From IMG/VR virus record IMGVR_UViG_3300029945_000032, positions 1 to 35,622 of that record: DNA of 35,622 nucleotides; one strand, written 5' to 3'. A program made the translations under genes and the position numbers. The notes under the pieces were generated by a model, which had not been told where the DNA came from, searched no databases, and saw only the letters and a program-made list of their open reading frames with translations. Position 1 is the stretch's first letter. Every line of letters starts with the position of its first letter. Positions 23,089 to 31,776 of the stretch are shown piece by piece. Source of the stretch: a virus.

Positions 23089-23694
23089 CTATGACATTAC
23101 CACGCGTATTGTGTAAACCAGTTGGATGCGACGGTTGAGGGATTTTTGTACCGGATGAAAAATGACATGGCTGAGCAGGAAGCCCGTGCTGAGCGAGCTA
23201 TTCGGATCGAGTGTACTGAGGCCGAGTTCATCAAAAATATAGGTGCCGTTTGCGAGACTGGCGTCATCGAAGGCGGCTTGTCCACTCGGTTCATTGTAGT
23301 CGAGCAGACAGGACACCACGACATCTGAATAAGTCAGATTTGCGGTGTGATTGACCTGGATGTTGTCATCGTTCGGGTCGGTTACGGCCGGTGAATTGTC
23401 GTCGATGTATTTCTGATAGGTCTGGTTGTATAATGTGGCAGTGAGACCAGTGACATTGGGTGGCAGATAGGCAATGGCGCCGATACTGCTGGTTGAGGAG
23501 GCGCCATTGCCGAACACGATCTGCACAAGATGGCCGGTTGGCGTGGTACGATCCCCCAGCGCCAAGGCCAAAGCATAGCTCATCGCCTCGGGATTGATCG
23601 CATTGGCTTTGTCCACAAGCACTTCGCCGGTGTCCGGATCGGAAATCATCACGTGACCGGTGAGGTGTAAGCTGATGGTATCAGGTGCTTGCAT
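23089..23694 (-). CDS. T4-like virion structural protein
   Basis: 201 residues, ATG 23694 with GCAGGAGGATCGCG upstream. HVMISDPDTGEVLVDKANAI, MSYALALALGDRT, LYNQTYQKYIDDNSPAV, SCLLDYNEPSGQAAFDD, YIFDELGL and LLSHVIFHPVQKSLNRRIQL closely follow a conserved virion protein I recall from T4-like cyanophages and pelagiphages. No signal or membrane segments. Its gene overlaps the end of a short upstream ORF that repeats its first motif. Confidence 0.8.
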   Translation of the reverse strand: MQAPDTISLHLTGHVMISDPDTGEVLVDKANAINPEAMSYALALALGDRTTPTGHLVQIVFGNGASSTSSIGAIAYLPPNVTGLTATLYNQTYQKYIDDNSPAVTDPNDDNIQVNHTANLTYSDVVVSCLLDYNEPSGQAAFDDASLANGTYIFDELGLSTLDPNSSLSTGFLLSHVIFHPVQKSLNRRIQLVYTIRVVMS

Positions 23695-23824
23695 CGCGAT
23701 CCTCCTGCGGCATTGGCGGCGGAAGGTTGTCCCGCCGCCGCAGCAGAATCTCGTTCGTATCGGGATCGCGAATGCAGATGTGGCCGATCATAATAATCGT
23801 GCCGGTATCCAAGGTCGGTTCCAA
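23681..23824 (-). CDS. 47-residue paralogue of the structural protein N-terminus
   Basis: TTG 23824 has AAGGG 7 nt upstream and a late motif 27 nt before. The product starts MEPTLDTGTIIMIGHICIRD and continues PDTNEILLRRRDNL, matching the GH.xIxDPDTGEVLVDK opening of the following structural protein, then ends in a Pro-rich tail. Its TGA overlaps the ATG of the 201-residue gene. ATG 23791 is an alternative start. Either a small virion component or a truncated duplicate retained as a translational leader. Confidence 0.6.
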   Translation of the reverse strand: MEPTLDTGTIIMIGHICIRDPDTNEILLRRRDNLPPPMPQEDRDAST

Positions 23825-23851
23825 AGCAGTGCCCTTAAACTGAATCGATAT

Positions 23852-23859
23852 TATTTATG
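23852..23859 (-). promoter_or_regulatory. Late-type promoter CATAAATA
   Basis: CATAAATA on the minus strand, 27 nt before TTG 23824. Confidence 0.6.
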
Positions 23860-23889
23860 GCACCGCGTAAACGCCGTCCTTTAGCCGTG

Positions 23890-24213
23890 TTACCGATGGC
23901 CCGGCAGCACCAGACTGCTGGTCATTTGGACATAGTTGGTGGTGACGTTGGCGCCGGTTTTGACCGGGCGAATGCTGAGGCTGCCGAGGGCAAAGGTTAG
24001 CGCGGCTTCCGGTTCGATCGATCCCATGACGGGGAAAAACGACAACCCGACTTGGCCGTTTTCGACCGGCTGGATCAAGACGGCAATTGGTTTGGCGAGG
24101 GTCACGGTTTCGCCGCTTAGGGCGTGCATTCGTCCGACCACTTCCTCGCCGCTCGCCAGCTTGATGGTGACGACATCGCCGACACTCGGCGCGGTATTTT
24201 TCTCAATCAGCAT
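23890..24213 (-). CDS. Conserved small beta-barrel-like phage protein
   Basis: 107 residues from ATG 24213 (AAGAAGGATTTGAAC upstream). Opening MLIEKNTAPSVGDVVTIKLA then SGEEVVGRMHALSGETVTLA and KPIAVLIQPVENGQVGLSFF describe a short beta barrel, similar to Sm-like small proteins common in T4-like marine phages. It follows the SpoVR gene by 28 nt and is probably the last gene of the prkA-yeaH-spoVR transcript. Function unknown. Confidence 0.78.
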   Translation of the reverse strand: MLIEKNTAPSVGDVVTIKLASGEEVVGRMHALSGETVTLAKPIAVLIQPVENGQVGLSFFPVMGSIEPEAALTFALGSLSIRPVKTGANVTTNYVQMTSSLVLPGHR

Positions 24214-24241
24214 GTTCAAATCCTTCTTAGTTGTTTTGTGC

Positions 24242-26653
24242 TTAGACCAAAATGGCCGCTTCGCCGCCTTGCAGCGCCACCCCATGGCCCCACAGCGTCT
24301 TGACGTGGTTGGCCATCGCCGCAGCGTTGTCGAGATTGCGCCCGCGATAGGGCGTGTAAGTGAGGGTCAGAATGCGAGTTTCAGGATCGACGGTGCTGAC
24401 CTCGATCTGGGGCACCGTGTTGTGGCGTTCGTACTGATCGGCCAGACTGTCACGCACTTTCTGATAACCCGCATCGTCGTGGATCGCGGCGACCTTATAT
24501 TCCGGTTTGCCGTTATCATCGTGGATTTGGAACAGTTTCAGGGCGCGTATCACTTCCGGTGACAGAAATTGCCGGATCATGCTCTCATCCCGGTAGTTGG
24601 CCCAGATGTCGCGAATGACCGCCATCTCATCCTGGACCCCGGCGATCTCGGGAAACCACCGACGATCCTCATCGGTTGGTTCGTGACAGATACGCTCCAC
24701 GTCCTTCATGATCGCAAAGCCCAGGGCGTAAGGATTGATGCCGGTATAGCGGTGATCATTGAAGTTCGGTTGCATCACGACATTGGTATGGGATTGCAGG
24801 AATTCCAGCATCGCGCCATCGGTCATATGACCGAGTTCATGCAACCGGGTCATGATCCGGTAGTGCACATAAGTGGCGCACCCTTCGTTCCCGCACTTGG
24901 TTGCGCCTTGAGGGTAGAAGTATTGCGCGATTTTACGCACGATGCGGATGGTCTCACGCTGCCATTCCTTCAAATCCGGGGCGAACTTCTCGCAGAACCA
25001 GAGGATGTTTTCCTCGGGCTGGGCAGGAAATTTCTTCACCTTAGCTTCCGGGTCTTTCTTCGCCTTGATCAACGAATCAAATAGTTCACTGATATGAGCC
25101 ACGTCATAGTCGTTTTTCTCGGCCTGTCGTTTGCGTTCATTCACCAAGGAAAGTTTGCGCGGCTTGCGATACGGATTGACCCCATAATTCATCAACGCGT
25201 GACAAGAATTAAGAAATGTTTCAACGACCTCACGACCTTCGCGAGCCTCGCACTGGTTGATATAGTCGCGCGCGAAGATCAGATAGTCCAAGATCGACGA
25301 GGCGTCGGTCCATTCCTTGAACAGGTAATTGTTACGAAAGAAGTGGGAATGGCCTTGGCAATTTCCCGTGACAGAGATTTTGTTATTGCGGCGCATGACA
25401 AACATGCCGCTTGGGACGGTGAAGCAGTAGGCTAGGCCGTCTGGACTGGGAATGCGCGCGAATGGCTGCGGTGGTAAGCGTCCATCTTTGCTGATTCCAA
25501 TGAGTGGTCGTTCAGACTTGGTTACATTTACACAGCGAGTACCGGCTGATATATGGCCGTGACATCCAGTTGCAGCCCACACGTACTGGACAAACTCCAC
25601 ATCCTGTTTGAATTCTGAAGTAAAATTGAAATTTGGACTGGCGACCGAACCGTCCCAGTAGCAAACCTCCTCACCAATCAGTTTTAGTTGACGATATGAG
25701 GCGGTATACCACTCAGCAGTAAACCGCTTATCGATCATCGGATAACGGAAGAGTACAGAATGTCTTCCCTCATAGGTCGGTTTGCTAGTGTAAGCGATGC
25801 CGAGTTTATCCAAAAGCATTTTTAAGCGCGCGATCTTTCGTTCTTTCTTCAGATGGAATCTCATGATGTAGTCGGGTTTGGCGTCGAAGTGCGTCTTATC
25901 GACATTTGGATTGATCATTGAACCGTCTGCTTTGATCGCGATATGCAGGCAGATTTCGTCATCACTCAATGGTAATTCGTTTTCGATATCGATATGAAAT
26001 CCGGTGATGAATCGATTGCACATGCCGCGTGTTTTATTCCGGTGTTGTTGGTATAATTCGGCACCCGTGGTCGTACGGAGCTTGTTATAATGATCCACCA
26101 GGATCACCGTGTGGTCCTCGGTGATTGCCTGATCGATTTTTTCACTCTCAATATGGATGAAGTCAGTCTGCGGACGCTTGATGTAAGCTTCTGGCTCAAC
26201 AAAATTCACGCGCCCATCTTCGTGATACTGGGCGACCTTACCTGCCTGATAGGCATCGATTCTTTGCCAGCCGGTTGGCGAAAGATATTCAGTATCACCG
26301 GAAACACAGGCGTGACTCAGCACAAGGCTTTGCATAGTCTGCGTGTTTTCCTCCATCAGATAAGCGATGCAGGGGTCGGAGTTGATCACGATCTCATAGG
26401 CCAAGCCCTGATAACCATGCTTGTACAATTCCCAGTCACGCGAGAAGTGTTTACCGAACGACCAATGCCGGTAGAAAATCGGCATCCCATTTCCAGCATA
26501 GGCGTCAACCATCTGTTCGGCGGTGATGATCTCGATCTGGGCGGGGTACGGCGTCAGGCCGAGTTCCTGGGTGCCGATCCGTTCGATTTCTTTGTACACC
26601 CGATTGATGATTTCAAACGACCATTCCGAAGCCGTCCAGAGATATTCGGCCAT
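24242..26653 (-). CDS. spoVR: SpoVR family protein, intein-containing
   Basis: 803-residue precursor; spliced length 487, close to SpoVR/YcgB. Extein motifs: WSFEIINRVYKEIERIGTQE, PIFYRHWSFGKHF, GLAYEIVINSDPCIAYLMEE, then SHA|CQGHSHFFRNNYLF, MNYGVNPYRKPRKLSL, ATKCGNEGCATYVHYRIMTR and NPYALGFAIMKDVER. SpoVR in bacteria acts with the YeaG(PrkA)-YeaH pair in stationary-phase and stress physiology and in spore cortex formation; its biochemistry is unknown. Here it is the third gene of a PrkA-YeaH-SpoVR operon. The intein lies between A115 and C432 of the extein, next to conserved His and Cys residues, so the precursor is probably inactive until splicing. Confidence 0.93.
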   Translation of the reverse strand: MAEYLWTASEWSFEIINRVYKEIERIGTQELGLTPYPAQIEIITAEQMVDAYAGNGMPIFYRHWSFGKHFSRDWELYKHGYQGLAYEIVINSDPCIAYLMEENTQTMQSLVLSHACVSGDTEYLSPTGWQRIDAYQAGKVAQYHEDGRVNFVEPEAYIKRPQTDFIHIESEKIDQAITEDHTVILVDHYNKLRTTTGAELYQQHRNKTRGMCNRFITGFHIDIENELPLSDDEICLHIAIKADGSMINPNVDKTHFDAKPDYIMRFHLKKERKIARLKMLLDKLGIAYTSKPTYEGRHSVLFRYPMIDKRFTAEWYTASYRQLKLIGEEVCYWDGSVASPNFNFTSEFKQDVEFVQYVWAATGCHGHISAGTRCVNVTKSERPLIGISKDGRLPPQPFARIPSPDGLAYCFTVPSGMFVMRRNNKISVTGNCQGHSHFFRNNYLFKEWTDASSILDYLIFARDYINQCEAREGREVVETFLNSCHALMNYGVNPYRKPRKLSLVNERKRQAEKNDYDVAHISELFDSLIKAKKDPEAKVKKFPAQPEENILWFCEKFAPDLKEWQRETIRIVRKIAQYFYPQGATKCGNEGCATYVHYRIMTRLHELGHMTDGAMLEFLQSHTNVVMQPNFNDHRYTGINPYALGFAIMKDVERICHEPTDEDRRWFPEIAGVQDEMAVIRDIWANYRDESMIRQFLSPEVIRALKLFQIHDDNGKPEYKVAAIHDDAGYQKVRDSLADQYERHNTVPQIEVSTVDPETRILTLTYTPYRGRNLDNAAAMANHVKTLWGHGVALQGGEAAILV
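25361..26308 (-). mobile_element. Intein in SpoVR (316 residues)
   Basis: Residues 116-431. Starts CVSGDTEYLSPTGWQRID (Cys1, block A), has AITEDHTVILVD (block B), and ends RNNKISVTGN with +1 Cys. The penultimate residue is Gly, not His, as in other phage inteins of the VTGN|C type. The middle holds LHIAIKADGSM and KLIGEEVCYWDGS, LAGLIDADG-like remnants; endonuclease activity is doubtful. Confidence 0.88.
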
Positions 26654-26662
26654 GTTACAGTC

Positions 26663-27943
26663 CTATACGTTGACGCTTTGTTTTTGAAACAGCGAGCGAA
26701 AGACTTCAATGACATTGTCCGGTGAAGACAACCGTCGGGCCGCGACCTTCGGCGTGAGGGCGGCAATTTCAGCGAACATCTTCCAGACTTCCGAGTCACG
26801 CTGCACCAACCCGTTCGGATAACCGCTGCTATCGCGACCGACCTCGACATAGGTCACATATTGGAACCACGGCAGCATGGCGGACAATTTCTCCCGCGCT
26901 TCGGTATTGTCGCTGGACGAATTATCGCCATCCGAGCACTGCGCCATATACAGGTTCCAACTATTCACATCATAGCGTGAGATGATAATCTTGCGGGCTT
27001 CTTCGTATGCTACGGACACGACGGTGCCACCGGTATCGGTCGCGTGAAAGAATGTATCTTGGTCAACCTCGGCCGCAACATGGGTGTGCCGGATGAAGAC
27101 GATATCCACATGCTTGTATTGACGGGTGAGGAACAACCAGAGCAACAGATAGAACCGTTTGGACAATTCCTTCATAAACTCGGTCACCGACCCTGACACA
27201 TCCATGATCGCGATCATCACTGCCTGGGTGATCGGCGTCGGCCGCTTCTCAAAGTTCACATAGCGCAGATCGGATTTCTCTAAAAAGCTGATCGCGTCAG
27301 CGCTGTGTTGCAAGGCGGCGATTTCTATATTGATTTCGCGCTTGCGGTCTTCGTCGTCGGTTTCTTGCAATTCGCCGATGAGTTCTTCGATCAGCGCGAG
27401 TTTGGGGAATTTCAACGCGATGCGCCGACCGAGGCCCTGGATCATGGTGCGTTCCAGCGCGAGGTTGCTGGTCGAGCCAACCGTGGTGAAGCCAGCCCGG
27501 TGGCGAGTGAACGAGATGGTCTGCTTATTGGAGCGCTTGATCATGTCTGGCAGGCAGAGGTCTTCGAGGATGGCATCGACGTATTCCTGGTAGCTGATGC
27601 TGAACCGGAAGTCGTCATTCCCCTCGCCGTCCCGCGCGCCGTCTGAGCCACTGCCGCCGCCAGCGGGTGGCCGGGGGATGTTATCCCCGACCACGTAGTC
27701 TTGGTTACCCGGCAGCACGTAGTCCCACATACCTTTGCCTTTGGCGTAGTGGAATTGGGGTTCCTCGATCCCGTCTTTGGAGACGGTCACCTCGGTATCG
27801 GACTTGTCCTGGATGTTGCGGCCATTGAGTTGTTTCCGCGCCGCTGTGCGGATCGATCCTCTCACGCGCTCGACGAAGCGTTGCCGGTTTGTCAGACTTT
27901 TCCCACTGGGGTTCAGGCGTCGATCAATAATGCCGAATGTCAT
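26663..27943 (-). CDS. yeaH: YeaH (DUF444) family protein
   Basis: 426 residues, the usual YeaH length. MTFGIIDRRLNPSGKSLTNR and QRFVERVRGSIRTAARKQLN are the family N-terminus; a Gly/Asp-rich linker follows at about 93-110; a von Willebrand A-like domain has the MIDAS motif DVSGS (248-252) and TDTGGTVVSVAYEEA. In enterobacteria YeaH is encoded with the YeaG kinase and is induced in stress. ATG 27943 has TAAGGA upstream, 18 nt after the PrkA stop. It is the only gene of the trio without an intein. Confidence 0.95.
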   Translation of the reverse strand: MTFGIIDRRLNPSGKSLTNRQRFVERVRGSIRTAARKQLNGRNIQDKSDTEVTVSKDGIEEPQFHYAKGKGMWDYVLPGNQDYVVGDNIPRPPAGGGSGSDGARDGEGNDDFRFSISYQEYVDAILEDLCLPDMIKRSNKQTISFTRHRAGFTTVGSTSNLALERTMIQGLGRRIALKFPKLALIEELIGELQETDDEDRKREINIEIAALQHSADAISFLEKSDLRYVNFEKRPTPITQAVMIAIMDVSGSVTEFMKELSKRFYLLLWLFLTRQYKHVDIVFIRHTHVAAEVDQDTFFHATDTGGTVVSVAYEEARKIIISRYDVNSWNLYMAQCSDGDNSSSDNTEAREKLSAMLPWFQYVTYVEVGRDSSGYPNGLVQRDSEVWKMFAEIAALTPKVAARRLSSPDNVIEVFRSLFQKQSVNV

Positions 27944-27961
27944 GACAGGTGTCCTTAAAAA

Positions 27962-30900
27962 TTACCCAGACTTCTGCACTCGCATATAATACTCAACGAC
28001 ACGCCGAACTTGTCGGGGCGTGTAACCTTTCTGGCTCATGCGATCAACAAAGTCATTGTGTTTATCTTGATCGTCTTTGTTCGACTTAGTACCGAAACTG
28101 ACGATCGGCAGCAGTTCAGCCACGTTCGAGAACATCTTCTTCTCGATCACCTTGCGCAGTTTTTCGTAGGACGTCCACTTGATGATTTTGCCGTTGGCCC
28201 GCTGGCGCAACACAAACTTGACGCATTCCTGCCGAAAATCCTTCGGATTGGCGATGCCAGCCGGTTTTTCGGTCTTCTCCAACTCGCCGTTCAGATATTC
28301 GCGGTTGAACATTGTGCCAGTGTCGGCGTCCTTATAATCGATATCGTCCATCCAGTGGTCTGCATAGACTATATACCGATCGAACAAGGTTTGCCCGAAT
28401 TCGTCATAGGCTTCCAGGTAGGCCATCTGGATTTCGTTGCCGATGAACTCGACGTAGCGCGGCGCCAATTCCGATTTGATATAGTCGAGATACATTTTCT
28501 CGGCGTCGTTGGGGAACTGTTCGCGGATCAACGCCCGTTCCAACATGAACAAGAGATGCACCGGATCGGCCGACACTTCGTCGGTGTCGTGGTTGAACGT
28601 CGCGGATAAGACCTTGAACGCGAACCGGGTTGACGTGCCGGTCATCCCCTCATCAACGCCCGCCGCTTCGCGGTATTCCATCACCGGCTTGGCGCGCGGA
28701 TCGGTCTCCTTGATGTTTTGCCCGTCATAGACACACAGTTTCGCCCACTGGGTGGAATTCTCATGCTTCGCCAGCCGCGTAAGGACCGAGAATTCGGCCA
28801 GCATCTGCAAGGTCGCCGGGGCACACGGGGCATTCTTCAAGTCAGACGACTGAAGCATCTTCTCATAGATCAGGCGCTCATCGGTGGCGCGCAGGCAATA
28901 CGGCACCTTGATCACACAAATCCGATCGATGAAGGCTTCATTATTAGAGTTTGCCTTAAAGTTCTGCCATTCGCTCTGATTCGAATGCGCCACGACGATA
29001 CCGTTGAACGGGATGGCGGAAATGGCTTCAGTTCCCATATAATTGCCTTCCTGCGTCGCCGTCAGCAACGGATGTAGCATTTTTATCGGAGCTTTAAACA
29101 TTTCAACGAACTCAAGCATGCCTTGGTTGCCCCGGCACAGACCACCTGAAAACGAATAGGAATCAGGATCATCCTGTGAGAACTTTTCCAGCTTGCGGAT
29201 GTCAGTCTTGCCGACCAGGGACGAAATATCCTGATTGTTCTCGTCGCCCGGCTCGGTCTTGACGATGCCGATCTGTTCGAGCTTCGACGGCATCACCCGC
29301 GCCACCCGGAACTTGGTGATATCGCCACCCGCCTGCTTGAACCGTTTGATCGCCCATGGACTGAGAATCATATTCAAGTAACGCTTGTCGATGCCATAAT
29401 CGGCCATCAGTGCATGATACCTGGGCGCATTGAACAGACCGAGCGGCGTTTCCAGCACGGGCGACATTCCATCACCTGCACACAATACGTAGATCGGAAA
29501 CTTGGTCATCAACTCGCCGACGCGGATCGCCAGACTCGAATTATGACTAACAATGCCGTTCGCGACGTAATTATGCGTTCCGGCAACTTCAATATCATAC
29601 ATCGGCTCATCACAGTCGAGGTCAACGATATCGTCTATCTTGTCCCAGTAAATATCACCTTCGGCAAGTTCTCGCAACGATTCAGCGTTTTTGAAGAACT
29701 CAATGGCATATCGGACAAAGCCCCTGCGGGACCCGATGTTATTGTCGAGTTGAGTGCGCAAGTTTTCCTTGAGTCTGGACGTACCGTCTTTTTTTGATGC
29801 TAGTAGAGTGTTTGTGGCCTCGATCACTAAGTTCTTCGGCAAAATATCCCAACCACCCGAGTGCTTTCGTTGATCGATGACACTGACAAACACTTCGTCA
29901 CATGCCTTTTCTTTTCCATAAATACCAATTCTGGAAAGAAACGTCATGATATGATACCGATCATATATTGCAACAGTATAGGCTCTCCGTTTCTTCACCC
30001 CGTTCAAAATCGGCACGTAGGAGGAGATGCGTGCAGCGATACCAAATTTGCTTAGCAGCGAGCAGACTTGTCGAGCCATGATCTCAGACACACTGGTATA
30101 GCCGATTTCGTTATTAGTTCCGCAAGAAGCCCATCCATCAGTGGCGTATAATCTAGATAAAAATAACGCGACTTGATCTTCTTCCAATTGGAACACGTAG
30201 TCAGGAATGAATTTTGTGTGACTTAGCGTACCGTTTAGGTTCAATTCCTCAAAACGATGGCGGATCGCCATTTCACCTTCGCGTTCATTGATCCGGTAAT
30301 AGTCGATCAGACCTGTTGCTGCTTCGATCTGCGGTTTGACGACACAGCCCAGTTCCGCAACTGCGCCTTGAAAATCAGCTACCACCGCTTCGTTGAAATT
30401 GGTGAACGTTATATTTCCAGATGCCGGTATATGCCCGTCACCCAGGATATAAGCTAGTACTTTTAGAAACGCTTCGTCGTCGCGTTTGGTACCGAACGGC
30501 AATGTCATTGCCGTAGCAATCAAATCCCCCGGTCGCAAAGCGTCAATTTGTTTCCAGCCATGGTTGGTGAATAAACGATGCGTTGGGGCTCCGCACACCT
30601 CCAAACCACGCGATGTAGTGACTTTCCAAACAGGCTTTTCATCTAGGATGAAAGTGTTGTTGACCTGCTCCGCACAGGTCCGATGTGTAGTTGCATCAGT
30701 CGAAACCACACAGTCACCGACCTGAACAGTTTCGATGGTTCTCCATGACCCATCAGCCATGGCGATCAAGGTCCCGGCACGGTGACATTTCGCGGTGCCG
30801 ACCGGCCCCAGTAGATAGAGGATTTGCTTGCGTTCCTCCAAGCCCTGCGCGGCGTGCTTGAAGTATCCCACGATCCGCTCAATCGTGTCCTCCATGCCGT

Positions 30901-31135
30901 AGAAGTCCTCGAAGGCTGGATAGACTCGCACGGTGCGATTGGCGAAGATGCGCGACAGCCGAGGATCGGCCGAGGTATCAAGCTTGACGGGATCACCAAT
31001 GGCCGCAACCATGCGTTCGGCGGGTGTGGCATAGGCCATCGAATCGGTGCGACAGAGGTCCAAATAGTCCTGGATACTCATGTACGTGGTTTCGGTAATT
31101 TGAAAGTCGTTTTTGAGAAGGGCTACGATGTCCAT
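27962..31135 (-). CDS. prkA: PrkA/YeaG serine protein kinase, intein in Walker A
   Basis: 1057-residue precursor; spliced 641, the usual PrkA length. Motifs: SIQDYLDLC, PVKLDTSADPRLSRIFANRT, FYGMEDTIERIVGYFKHAAQ, Walker A GPVGTAK|S (110-116 then S533), and RGNQGMLEFVEMFKAPIKML then LHPLLTATQEGNY (AAA Walker B region), with the PrkA kinase domain in the C-terminal third. PrkA phosphorylates proteins on serine and in Enterobacteria works with YeaH under starvation. Start at ATG 31135 (AGGACAG upstream); an upstream TTG is unlikely. First gene of the operon, under a late promoter. The intein splits the nucleotide-binding loop, so ATPase activity needs splicing. Confidence 0.94.
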   Translation of the reverse strand: MDIVALLKNDFQITETTYMSIQDYLDLCRTDSMAYATPAERMVAAIGDPVKLDTSADPRLSRIFANRTVRVYPAFEDFYGMEDTIERIVGYFKHAAQGLEERKQILYLLGPVGTAKCHRAGTLIAMADGSWRTIETVQVGDCVVSTDATTHRTCAEQVNNTFILDEKPVWKVTTSRGLEVCGAPTHRLFTNHGWKQIDALRPGDLIATAMTLPFGTKRDDEAFLKVLAYILGDGHIPASGNITFTNFNEAVVADFQGAVAELGCVVKPQIEAATGLIDYYRINEREGEMAIRHRFEELNLNGTLSHTKFIPDYVFQLEEDQVALFLSRLYATDGWASCGTNNEIGYTSVSEIMARQVCSLLSKFGIAARISSYVPILNGVKKRRAYTVAIYDRYHIMTFLSRIGIYGKEKACDEVFVSVIDQRKHSGGWDILPKNLVIEATNTLLASKKDGTSRLKENLRTQLDNNIGSRRGFVRYAIEFFKNAESLRELAEGDIYWDKIDDIVDLDCDEPMYDIEVAGTHNYVANGIVSHNSSLAIRVGELMTKFPIYVLCAGDGMSPVLETPLGLFNAPRYHALMADYGIDKRYLNMILSPWAIKRFKQAGGDITKFRVARVMPSKLEQIGIVKTEPGDENNQDISSLVGKTDIRKLEKFSQDDPDSYSFSGGLCRGNQGMLEFVEMFKAPIKMLHPLLTATQEGNYMGTEAISAIPFNGIVVAHSNQSEWQNFKANSNNEAFIDRICVIKVPYCLRATDERLIYEKMLQSSDLKNAPCAPATLQMLAEFSVLTRLAKHENSTQWAKLCVYDGQNIKETDPRAKPVMEYREAAGVDEGMTGTSTRFAFKVLSATFNHDTDEVSADPVHLLFMLERALIREQFPNDAEKMYLDYIKSELAPRYVEFIGNEIQMAYLEAYDEFGQTLFDRYIVYADHWMDDIDYKDADTGTMFNREYLNGELEKTEKPAGIANPKDFRQECVKFVLRQRANGKIIKWTSYEKLRKVIEKKMFSNVAELLPIVSFGTKSNKDDQDKHNDFVDRMSQKGYTPRQVRRVVEYYMRVQKSG
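29540..30787 (-). mobile_element. Intein with LAGLIDADG endonuclease in PrkA (416 residues)
   Basis: Residues 117-532. Starts CHRAGTLIAMADGSWRTIET (Cys1), block B GLEVCGAPTHRLFTNHG, two LAGLIDADG motifs (LAYILGDGHIP at intein 111-121, SRLYATDGWA at 211-220), and block G HNYVANGIVSHN with +1 Ser. All splicing residues and both acidic endonuclease positions are present, so it can probably splice and home. Inserted between Lys and Ser of the P-loop. Confidence 0.93.
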
Positions 31136-31158
31136 TTGCTGTCCTGACAATGGTACAA

Positions 31159-31166
31159 GTATTTAG
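31159..31166 (-). promoter_or_regulatory. Late-type promoter CTAAATAC (prkA operon)
   Basis: CTAAATAC on the minus strand, 23 nt before ATG 31135 with AGGACAG between. Confidence 0.65.
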
Positions 31167-31257
31167 TCCGGTTATATTGCCGGAATCACGCCATCAGTGC
31201 ATTTTGAAGCTGACTGACTATTACTTTCTCACCACTTTGGAGCACGAGGGACTTTGA

Positions 31258-31476
31258 GTGGTGTCAGACGCCTGTCACAACAAATGTATGACGGAGTTTG
31301 CGTCGGTGAAAACATACTGCGATATTCTGCTGCCGCAATGCAAGCGAAATTGTGATCTTTGTTTTTCTACTTCGCCAAGTTCAAAAGCAGGCTGGTTGTT
31401 GCGTTGCCATTTCCGCTTCAGGTCTCGGCCGGGACGCCATGCAAAGGCGTTCTCCGATGGTTGCGAAGCTCAGTGA
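31258..31476 (+). CDS. Cysteine-rich small protein (tentative)
   Basis: 72 residues from GTG 31258 with GAGGG 7 nt upstream. The product has eight Cys, including CHNKC and CKRNCDLC, which could bind zinc, and a basic C-terminal half (RCHFRFRSRPGRHAK). GTG and GAGGG lie within a 7-bp hairpin (CACCACT/AGTGGTG, 31230-31263). No family recognised. If unreal, the stretch 31167-31517 has no gene. Confidence 0.35.
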   Translation: MVSDACHNKCMTEFASVKTYCDILLPQCKRNCDLCFSTSPSSKAGWLLRCHFRFRSRPGRHAKAFSDGCEAQ

Positions 31477-31517
31477 TGATCTGCTAGTCTATACTGCGCT
31501 AAACAAGGAGGTTGAAT

Positions 31518-31640
31518 ATGTTTCGCAATCCGAGACAAAGCAAGACGGCCTTGGCTGAGCTAGCGGCCGAACGTCGGATGATCATGCCGGGCGTTGCTCG
31601 CCGTGCAAACGGAAACTCGCGAGCATCAGCCGAATTTTAA
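31518..31640 (+). CDS. 40-residue basic peptide
   Basis: ATG 31518 has one of the best ribosome sites in the window (AAGGAGGTTGAAT) and encodes MFRNPRQSKTALAELAAERR followed by a basic tail ending RANGNSRASAEF. Probably helical in the first half. Position and ribosome site support a real gene; function unknown. Confidence 0.65.
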   Translation: MFRNPRQSKTALAELAAERRMIMPGVARRANGNSRASAEF

Positions 31641-31776
31641 TTGGCTTGCCGATGCGCTGCCTGCCGACCAGGAGGCGTGAATCGTATGGCGGGGAGGGCT
31701 TGGAGGCCTCGCCGCCTTCTGGCATATCGTGATATCAAATCATTTTGCGGTTTGTCAGACGCTAAGGAGAACGAAC

